Below, piece by piece: positions 1-4,671 of a stretch of DNA of 9,263 bases. Below the pieces are notes generated by a model. That model had not been told where the DNA came from. It saw only the letters and a list, made by a program, of their open reading frames with translations, and made no database searches. The stretch comes from JAULUH01 sp032111745. GTDB taxonomy: Bacteria > Chloroflexota > Anaerolineae > JAAEKA01. Location of the stretch: positions 1 through 9,263 of the forward strand of contig JAULUH010000434.1 in NCBI GenBank assembly GCA_032111745.1, given 5' to 3'. Positions within the stretch are counted from its first letter, which is position 1, and each line of letters opens with the position of its first letter. Both the position numbers and the translations under genes were made by a program.

Positions 1-306
1 GTACACATCGTCGCTATTCAGCTGGGACTCTACGACCCACACGCGCTCGTTGAACCAGCGATCCAGGGGCAGGTCCTCGGCCCAGCCGCGCTCGAAGGTC
101 ATGGGGGCATGGGTATGGGCATTATAGAAGCCGGGCATGAGCACATGGTTGGTGGCATCGACGATCTCATCTGGGGTGAAGCCTCCGGGTGCCTCACCCA
201 CGGTCAGGATGCGGTCACCGTCGATTGCCACCTCGGCGTCGCGGAGAACAGATCCCTGTTGGTCCAGGGTCACCACATCGGCGTGCTGGATCAGGATACG
301 TGCCAT
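1..306 (-). CDS. Amidohydrolase (TrzA/AtzA/MtaD deaminase group), N-terminal part only
   Basis: This is the first 102 codons of a metal-dependent amidohydrolase; the rest lies beyond the left edge. Visible are the small N-terminal beta domain (MARILIQHADVVTLD..., residues 1 to about 55) and the start of the TIM barrel with MPGFYNAHTHAPMT, where His64 and His66 form the HxH metal-binding pair. The following residues (RGWAEDLPLDRWFNERVW, about 73-90) match the pattern of cytosine/guanine-deaminase-like enzymes such as 5'-methylthioadenosine/S-adenosylhomocysteine deaminase and chlorohydrolases. Known members hydrolytically deaminate or dechlorinate purines, pyrimidines or triazines in the cytoplasm. 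The ATG start at 306-304 is supported by AGGAG (321-317) 10 nt upstream and by the usual family N-terminus. It is on the same strand as lon but 467 bp downstream and has its own promoter. The fold call is secure; the substrate cannot be told from this fragment. Confidence 0.88.
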   Translation of the reverse strand, partial: MARILIQHADVVTLDQQGSVLRDAEVAIDGDRILTVGEAPGGFTPDEIVDATNHVLMPGFYNAHTHAPMTFERGWAEDLPLDRWFNERVWVVESQLNSDDVY

Positions 307-307
307 T

Positions 308-323
308 ACAGGTTTTCTCCTGT
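308..323 (-). promoter_or_regulatory. Ribosome binding site of the amidohydrolase inside a small inverted repeat
   Basis: On the minus strand the Shine-Dalgarno AGGAG (321-317) lies 10 nt before the ATG. It overlaps a 5-bp perfect inverted repeat, ACAGG (323-319) and CCTGT (312-308), with a 6-nt loop. If it folds in RNA, the AGG part of the SD is paired. The stem is short and may be accidental. Confidence 0.45.
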
Positions 324-350
324 TTAGAGGGCGAGGAAGCGAGTCAGGAG

Positions 351-425
351 CTATTGCAGCAGCCACAGGAGGAGTGGCAGCAGGATTGCCGTGGCCAGCC
401 TGCGCACCGTGATAGTGCTGTCCAT
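351..425 (-). CDS. Possible 24-residue hydrophobic small protein or leader peptide
   Basis: A short reading frame begins with ATG at 425-423 and ends at TAG (353-351), in the 5' leader of the amidohydrolase transcript. The peptide begins MDSTITVRR and then has an uninterrupted hydrophobic run (about residues 10-23, ending LLPLLLWLLQ). This gives a positively charged N-side and one short potential membrane segment. It starts about 43 nt after the transcription start predicted from the promoter at 475-503 and ends 44 bp before the amidohydrolase ATG. No Shine-Dalgarno is visible before the ATG, and the frame stays open upstream past the promoter, so it may be chance. If real it could be a small membrane protein or a leader peptide affecting downstream translation. 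No known family is recognised. Confidence 0.25.
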   Translation of the reverse strand: MDSTITVRRLATAILLPLLLWLLQ

Positions 426-474
426 GCGCAGCTGGTGGAAGGTATGAAAGAAAGATGGACGACGACGACGGTCG

Positions 475-503
475 ATTGTAGCATACGGGGTGCGGGATGT
501 CCA
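475..503 (-). promoter_or_regulatory. Sigma-70-type promoter for the amidohydrolase transcript
   Basis: On the minus strand a -35 box TGGACA (503-498, 5 of 6 matches to TTGACA) is followed after 17 bp by a -10 box TACAAT (480-475, 5 of 6), itself preceded by TGC, giving an extended -10. Transcription would begin near 468, leaving a leader of about 160 nt before the amidohydrolase ATG at 306. Confidence 0.6.
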
Positions 504-541
504 GAAGGATTTGGCGCGGGGGAGGGATGCTCGGAAGCCGA

Positions 542-559
542 TGGCCATTGCAGTGGCCA
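542..559. repeat. Short inverted repeat upstream of the amidohydrolase promoter
   Basis: TGGCCAT (542-548) and GTGGCCA (553-559) flank the tetranucleotide TGCA. They form a 7-bp stem on the plus strand if one T-G wobble is allowed. It lies about 38 bp upstream of the predicted -35 box. It could be an operator or a small hairpin, or chance in GC-rich sequence. Confidence 0.25.
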
Positions 560-560
560 G

Positions 561-612
561 GCGGAGCGGAACACGGACCAACACGGGCGGATACGGACCA
601 ACCTCACGGACA
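561..612. repeat. Degenerate tandem repeat with 10-bp period (ACACGGACCA type)
   Basis: Successive decamers read GCGGAGCGGA, ACACGGACCA, ACACGGGCGG, ATACGGACCA, and a related ACCTCACGGACAGG follows. The 10-mer ACGGACCAAC occurs exactly twice, at 573-582 and 593-602. A 10-bp period matches one DNA helical turn. From general knowledge, loosely repeated CACGGA-type strings recur in intergenic DNA of many environmental bacterial genomes; whether this tract belongs to such a family is inference. Confidence 0.5.
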
Positions 613-727
613 GGAGGGGATCTTGAGAAGTCTGGCCAAGGGGGACGTGCAAGAGGAAACGCGGTGGCGCGAAGGGCGGCGGAGAAACACAGAGGGCGCG
701 AAGAGGGGGGGCACGGAGGGGGCGGTA

Positions 728-761
728 CGTCGTGGGCGGGTACGGAGGCCCGCCCACGACG
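728..761. terminator. Perfect 13-bp GC-rich hairpin just after the lon stop codon
   Basis: CGTCGTGGGCGGG (728-740) and CCCGCCCACGACG (749-761) are exact reverse complements separated by an 8-nt loop. The hairpin begins 12 bp beyond the lon stop, where a terminator or 3'-end-stabilising structure would be expected. No T-tract follows on either strand, so it is not a canonical intrinsic terminator. It may act as a U-less terminator or mRNA 3' stabiliser, or be an interspersed palindromic element; it resembles the hairpin at 6934-6952. Confidence 0.65.
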
Positions 762-773
762 AGTCAGGTGCGA

Positions 774-3341
774 TCAGGCTGGCATGGGTTCAGGGGTTGT
801 GTCCAGGTCCTCGATCCGCTCGGCGGGGAGCTCGGCGGGAGTGTGGCCGTTGGTGCTGGGGTTGACCGGGACCGGGTCCAGGGCAGCGTTGAGGACGTCG
901 TCCACGCTCTCGGCGAAGACGAAGGTCATTTCCTTGCGGATCTTCTCCGGCACATCGTCCAGGTCCTTCTCGTTGCGGTAGGGCAAGATCACCGTGTCCA
1001 GGCCGGCGCGCCGGGCAGCCAGGACCTTCTCCTTGACGCCGCCGATGGGCAGCACCTTGCCGCGCAGGGTGATCTCGCCGGTCATGCCGACGTTAGATTT
1101 CACGGTGCGACCGCTGAGGAGCGAGACCAGGGCCGTGGCCATGGTGACGCCTGCGCTGGGACCATCCTTGGGCACGGCGCCGGCGGGGATGTGCAGGTGC
1201 AGATCGGAGTTCTCGAACACGGCGGGGTCGATGCCCCAGCGGGTGGCGTTAGCCCGCACCCAGCTCAGCGCCGCGCGGGCGCTTTCTTTCATCACATCGC
1301 CCAGCTGGCCGGTGAGGATGAAGTCCTTCTTGCCCGGCATGCGGGTAGCCTCCAGGAACAGGATATCGCCACCGGTCATGGTCCAGGCCAGGCCGGTAGC
1401 CACGCCGGGGATCTGGGTGCGCTCGGCGACCTCGTCGAAGAATTTTGGCTTCTTCAGGTAGGTCACCAAGTTATCGGGGGTGATCACGATTGGTTCGCCG
1501 GTGCCGTTGGCGGCCACTTCGGTGGCTACCTTACGACAGATGGTGCCGATGGTGCGTTCCAGGTTGCGCACGCCCGCTTCCCGGGTGTAGTCGCGCACGA
1601 TACGGCGCAGGGAATCCTCCTCGAACGTTACCTCTGCTGGCCGCAGGGCGTTCTCGCGAATCTGGCGGGGCACCAGGTAGCCCTGGGCGATCTTGACCTT
1701 CTCCTCGGTGGTGTAGCTGTTGAGCTCGATGATCTCCATGCGGTCCAGCAAGGGGGCGGGGATGGTGTCCAGCATGTTGGCCGTGGTGATGAACATCACC
1801 TGGCTGAGGTCAAAGGGCACGTCCAGATAGTGGTCCCGGAACTCGCGATTCTGCTCGGGATCCAGCACTTCCAGGAGCGCAGAGCTGGGGTCTCCGCGAA
1901 AGTCGCGGCCCAGCTTATCCACCTCGTCCAGCATGAAGACGGGGTTACGGGACTCGACCCGGCGCAGGCTCTGAATGATGCGGCCGGGCATGGAACCGAT
2001 GTAGGTACGGCGGAAGCCACGGATCTCGGCCTCATCGCGGATGCCACCCAATGCCAGGCGCACGAACTTGCGGCCCATAGCACGGGCGATACTGAGGCCC
2101 AGGGACGTCTTGCCCACACCGGGTGGCCCTACGAAGCAGAGGATAACGCCCTCGCGCTCACGGCGAATCTTGTCGATCTCGAGCAACTCGTCCTGGCCCT
2201 CGTTCTTGCGCTCAAGCTTCAGCTTGCGCACGGCCAGGTACTCCACGATGCGGTCCTTGATCTCGTCCAGGCCGTAGTGGTCCTCGTCCAGCACCTGGCG
2301 GGCGTGGTTGATATCCAGGTTGTCCTCGGTGTTCTTCTGCCAGGGCAGGCTGACCATCCAATCCAGGTAGGTCTTGATGACGCTGTACTCAGCGGCCTGG
2401 ATGGGCATCTTGCGCATGCGCTCCAGCTCACGGCGAGCCTCCTTCTCGGCCTCCTCGGGCATGCCGGCGGCGACAATACGGTCCTCGAGCTCCTTGATCT
2501 CGGACTCCTGCTCGTCGCCCTCGCCGAGCTCCTTCTGAATGGCTTTCAGTTGCTCGCGGAGGTAGAAATCACGCTGCATCTTTTCCATCTCGCCGGCAGC
2601 CTCGGACTGGATCTTGCGTCCCAGCTCCAGGACCTCCAGTTCCTTGTTGAGCAGGGTGGACAGCTTGCGTAGTTTCTCGGTGACGCTCTCAATCTCCAGG
2701 ATCTCCTGAGCGTCGTCGATCTCCAGCCTCAGGCTGGAGGCGATCAGGTAGACCAGCTGCCGCGCGTCTTCGACGTTGAGGGCGGCCATCTCCAGCTCCT
2801 CGGGGAGGTGCGGCACCAGGTTAATCAGGCGGCGAAACTGCTCCTGGGCGTTGCGGGCCAGGGCCTCCAGCTCCACCGTGTCCTCAAGGAGATCAGGAAT
2901 CTCGGTCACCCGGGCCTGCAGATAAGGCTGGGAGCTGACGAATTCGTCAAGGTGGATACGCTCCAGGCCCTGTACAATCAGGCGAATGGTGCCGTCGGGC
3001 GCGCGCAACATACGATGGACCACAGCCATGGTGCCGACTTCGAACACCTGGTCAGGTGCGGGCTCGTCTACCTCGGCGTCGCGGCTCGTGACCAGGCCGA
3101 TGATGCGTTGCTCGCCTTCGCCCAGGGCCTCGTCGATAAGGCGGACCGAGCGGGCCTGGCCGACGGTCAGGGGCAGCCACATCATGGGATACACCACCAC
3201 CCCGCGCAGGGGGAGGATGGGCAAAACCTGAGCCTGTTGGCTGTCCCCCTCGGCCTCAAGGGCCTCCTCAGGCCTTTGATTCTGAGGGGCATCCGTTACC
3301 AGCTCCGCTGATTTATCGCGACTTTTTCCAAAAATGGGCAC
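774..3341 (-). CDS. lon: ATP-dependent Lon protease (LonA type)
   Basis: Cytoplasmic AAA+ serine protease that unfolds and degrades damaged or regulatory proteins; known LonA enzymes work as hexamers. At 855 residues it is slightly longer than most LonA proteins. In order: a variable N-terminal tail (1-38), the LAN substrate-binding domain (about 39-230, opening VLPILPLRGVVVYP), a charged helical/coiled-coil stretch (about 230-315), the AAA+ module with Walker A GPPGVGKT (405-412), Walker B VFMLDEVDK (468-476), sensor-1 TTAN (519-522) and GVRNLER (590-596), then the protease domain. The catalytic dyad is Ser729 in PKDGPSAG and Lys772 in GGVKEK, 43 residues apart as in E. coli (S679/K722). After about residue 815 comes a Pro/Glu-rich tail of roughly 40 residues. 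The GTG start (3341-3339) is preceded by GAGAGAGG; it lies 5 bp after the hsp20 stop, indicating one operon. Confidence 0.98.
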   Translation of the reverse strand: MPIFGKSRDKSAELVTDAPQNQRPEEALEAEGDSQQAQVLPILPLRGVVVYPMMWLPLTVGQARSVRLIDEALGEGEQRIIGLVTSRDAEVDEPAPDQVFEVGTMAVVHRMLRAPDGTIRLIVQGLERIHLDEFVSSQPYLQARVTEIPDLLEDTVELEALARNAQEQFRRLINLVPHLPEELEMAALNVEDARQLVYLIASSLRLEIDDAQEILEIESVTEKLRKLSTLLNKELEVLELGRKIQSEAAGEMEKMQRDFYLREQLKAIQKELGEGDEQESEIKELEDRIVAAGMPEEAEKEARRELERMRKMPIQAAEYSVIKTYLDWMVSLPWQKNTEDNLDINHARQVLDEDHYGLDEIKDRIVEYLAVRKLKLERKNEGQDELLEIDKIRREREGVILCFVGPPGVGKTSLGLSIARAMGRKFVRLALGGIRDEAEIRGFRRTYIGSMPGRIIQSLRRVESRNPVFMLDEVDKLGRDFRGDPSSALLEVLDPEQNREFRDHYLDVPFDLSQVMFITTANMLDTIPAPLLDRMEIIELNSYTTEEKVKIAQGYLVPRQIRENALRPAEVTFEEDSLRRIVRDYTREAGVRNLERTIGTICRKVATEVAANGTGEPIVITPDNLVTYLKKPKFFDEVAERTQIPGVATGLAWTMTGGDILFLEATRMPGKKDFILTGQLGDVMKESARAALSWVRANATRWGIDPAVFENSDLHLHIPAGAVPKDGPSAGVTMATALVSLLSGRTVKSNVGMTGEITLRGKVLPIGGVKEKVLAARRAGLDTVILPYRNEKDLDDVPEKIRKEMTFVFAESVDDVLNAALDPVPVNPSTNGHTPAELPAERIEDLDTTPEPMPA

Positions 3342-3346
3342 GATGT

Positions 3347-3796
3347 CTATACCTCTCTCTCTTCTGCTTCATCTATTGCAGTAATGACCCGTACAGGAAC
3401 CTGTCGCGGCTTTGCTTTCGGCAGCACGACCACGAGGAAGCCTTCCGTGTAGCTGGCTGTGGCCTCGCCAGCATCGGCCAGGGGCCAGGGCAGGTAGACC
3501 TGGCTAATGAAGCGGCCCTGGTGGATCTCCAGCTGATGGTAAGTCACCCGGCCCTCCGAGCTTGGCGGATAGCGGCGGCCAGAGACCGTCAGCAACCGGT
3601 CGGCGTTGGACCAGGAAATATCGTACGACCCTTTCTCCAACCCAGCGACCTCTATGGTGATGATCACCATGTCGTCGGTCTCGATCACATTAGTAGGTGG
3701 GTTGAATACGGTCCCGTCAAACGCGCTGCGGTCGAGGCTAAGCATACGAAGCCGGCCCAAACCGACCTGGCGAAACAATGCATCATCGTTATTCAT
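3347..3796 (-). CDS. Small heat-shock protein, Hsp20/alpha-crystallin family
   Basis: ATP-independent holdase chaperone that binds unfolding proteins in the cytoplasm and keeps them soluble for refolding or degradation. The 149-residue product has a short N-terminal arm (1-33), then an alpha-crystallin domain (about 34-132) starting PPTNVIETDDMVIITIEVAGLEKG. Further hallmarks are LLTVSGRR, a YHQLEIHQGRFISQVYLP strand region and EGFLVVVLPKAK, which carries the G-x-L signature. The C-terminal tail contains VPV and VRV, possible forms of the I/V-x-I/V motif that docks neighbouring subunits. The ATG at 3796-3794 has GGAG (3810-3807) 10 nt upstream. It is the promoter-proximal gene of an operon with lon, so chaperone and protease are probably co-produced. 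The family assignment is secure; client proteins are unknown. Confidence 0.95.
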   Translation of the reverse strand: MNNDDALFRQVGLGRLRMLSLDRSAFDGTVFNPPTNVIETDDMVIITIEVAGLEKGSYDISWSNADRLLTVSGRRYPPSSEGRVTYHQLEIHQGRFISQVYLPWPLADAGEATASYTEGFLVVVLPKAKPRQVPVRVITAIDEAEEREV

Positions 3797-3862
3797 GGTT
3801 TGTGATCTCCAACAGCCTTGCCTTTACCATGGGTTCCATACAGAGCTTTTTGTCTAGTGGTC

Positions 3863-3871
3863 ATTATACCA
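3863..3871 (-). promoter_or_regulatory. Extended -10 promoter of the hsp20-lon operon
   Basis: The minus strand reads TGGTATAAT: a perfect TATAAT (3868-3863) preceded by TGG (3871-3869), an extended -10. No good TTGACA lies 16-18 bp upstream. Transcription should start near 3857, about 60 nt before the ATG. No CIRCE (TTAGCACTC-N9-GAGTGCTAA) or HAIR operator is seen nearby, so heat-shock control by HrcA or HspR is not supported here. Confidence 0.6.
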
Positions 3872-3889
3872 TAGAACTGCGGCGCGACG

Positions 3890-3897
3890 AGACGTCT
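3890..3897. promoter_or_regulatory. 8-bp palindrome AGACGTCT upstream of the hsp20 promoter
   Basis: AGACGTCT is a perfect palindrome about 20 bp upstream of the hsp20 -10 box, around the -35 position. It shares the AGAC/GTCT core with the inverted repeat at 3925-3946 in the same divergent spacer. An 8-mer can occur by chance; a regulator site is only a suggestion. Confidence 0.25.
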
Positions 3898-3924
3898 GGG
3901 CTACTTTCCGTCAAAATCTAATGG

Positions 3925-3946
3925 AAGTCTAACAAGAAGCAGACTT
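3925..3946. promoter_or_regulatory. Inverted repeat AAGTCT-N10-AGACTT overlapping the fchA -35 box
   Basis: AAGTCT (3925-3930) and AGACTT (3941-3946) are exact reverse complements with a 10-bp spacer, so half-site centres are 16 bp apart, on roughly the same helix face for a dimeric regulator. The right half overlaps the first two bases of the predicted -35 box of the plus-strand promoter, a position suited to repression. This is inference from geometry only. Confidence 0.3.
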
Positions 3947-3973
3947 GATGAATGGTGGAAGTTAACTTAGAAT
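3945..3973 (+). promoter_or_regulatory. Probable sigma-70-type promoter of fchA
   Basis: TTGATG (3945-3950, 4 of 6 matches) is separated by 17 bp from TAGAAT (3968-3973, 5 of 6). A start near 3980 would leave about 40 nt before the fchA ATG. It is divergent from the hsp20 promoter, with about 75 bp between the two -10 elements and backs facing each other. Confidence 0.45.
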
Positions 3974-4021
3974 GGCCTGCAGGAACTCGTCGATGAACGT
4001 ACCGATTGGAGAGACCATACC

Positions 4022-4666
4022 ATGAGACAATCCCTCGCCACAGATGCATTTCTCGATACCCTGGCCGCAGGTGAGCCGACACCGGGTGGAGGTAGCGCGG
4101 CAGCGCTGGCGGGCGCAATGGGCGCTGCGCTGGCGGCCATGGTAGCCCGGCTGACCCTGGGCCGGCCGCGTTACAGAGAGGTAGAAGGGCAGATGGAGGC
4201 CATCCTGGCCGAGGCTGAGACGCTGCGCGAGCGGCTGACGCAACTGGTAGTGGAGGATGCCGAGGCCTACAACCAGGTCCGGCAAGCCTATCGCCTGGCG
4301 AAGGACACCTCGGAGTCCCAGGCCAGGCGACAGACGGCTATCCAGGCCGCCTTGCAGGGTGCCAGCCGGACGCCGCTGCGCACCGTGGCGGCCTGCCGAG
4401 AGGTATTGCTGCTGGTCGAGCGTGCGGCCGACCTAGGTAATCCGAACGCTCGCACGGATGCCTGTGTGGGGGCCTTGCTGGCACATGCTGGCCTGCAGGG
4501 GGCGGTGCTCAACGTGCGAACCAACCTGACCGATATCGAGGATGCGCAGTTTATCGCCGAGGCCACTGCGGCGGTGGACGGAGCCCTGGCTGAGGCGGAT
4601 ACGTTACTTGAGCAAACGCTACGGGTTGCCGGGCAGTTGGCTCAGGCAAAGGTACGTTCTCTTTAG
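4022..4666 (+). CDS. fchA: Methenyl-THF cyclohydrolase / formimino-THF cyclodeaminase family protein
   Basis: Cytoplasmic one-carbon enzyme of the FTCD_C family. Characterised members convert 5-formimino-THF to 5,10-methenyl-THF plus ammonia, or hydrolyse methenyl-THF to 10-formyl-THF. The product is 214 residues, the usual length for the stand-alone form, and mostly helical. Family signatures are PTPGGGSAAALAGAMGAAL (19-37), EDAEAYNQV (78-86), GNPNARTD (139-146) and NVRTNL (164-169). The ATG is preceded by GGAGAG (4008-4013) 8 nt upstream. No folD, fhs, hut or glutamate formiminotransferase gene is beside it; instead it is followed after 5 bp by a polytopic membrane protein, so its role is more likely general folate one-carbon metabolism than histidine breakdown. 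Which of the two reactions it catalyses cannot be decided from the sequence. Confidence 0.9.
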   Translation: MRQSLATDAFLDTLAAGEPTPGGGSAAALAGAMGAALAAMVARLTLGRPRYREVEGQMEAILAEAETLRERLTQLVVEDAEAYNQVRQAYRLAKDTSESQARRQTAIQAALQGASRTPLRTVAACREVLLLVERAADLGNPNARTDACVGALLAHAGLQGAVLNVRTNLTDIEDAQFIAEATAAVDGALAEADTLLEQTLRVAGQLAQAKVRSL

Positions 4667-4671
4667 AGCTC

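Larger units (their letters stand above)
307..773. other. 467-bp gap between amidohydrolase and lon; no secure gene
   Basis: The gap holds the amidohydrolase leader and promoter, the doubtful small ORF, the decamer repeats and the post-lon hairpin, each listed separately. Between about 640 and 725 it is strongly purine-rich on the plus strand. The 9-mer GGCGCGAAG is repeated exactly at 666-674 and 695-703, GGAGAAACACAGAGG lies between them, and G-runs occur at 694-696, 705-711 and 718-722 that could in principle stack as a G-quadruplex. Reading frames here have low-complexity Arg/Gly- or Pro-rich translations and look non-coding. Confidence 0.6.

Noticed and set aside
344..757. 137-codon minus-strand frame in the amidohydrolase-lon gap
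   Set aside because: It is Pro/Ser/Cys-rich low-complexity translation, runs through the decamer repeats and the promoter, starts inside the post-lon hairpin and has no credible ribosome binding site or family signature.
732..2672. 646-codon open frame on the plus strand across lon
   Set aside because: It is antisense to the conserved coding sequence of Lon. GC-rich third positions in lon suppress stop codons on the opposite strand; its translation (runs of Ala/Gly/Leu/His/Gln) shows no recognisable domain.
3793..3864. 23-residue minus-strand frame (MTTRQKALYG...) whose TGA overlaps the hsp20 ATG
   Set aside because: Its ATG lies within the TATAAT -10 box of the hsp20 promoter, so it would not be on that transcript. 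The overlap is attractive but probably accidental.
3797..3900. CIRCE or HAIR heat-shock operator upstream of hsp20
   Set aside because: Looked for TTAGCACTC-N9-GAGTGCTAA and CTTGAGT-N7-ACTCAAG type sequences on both strands; no convincing match.
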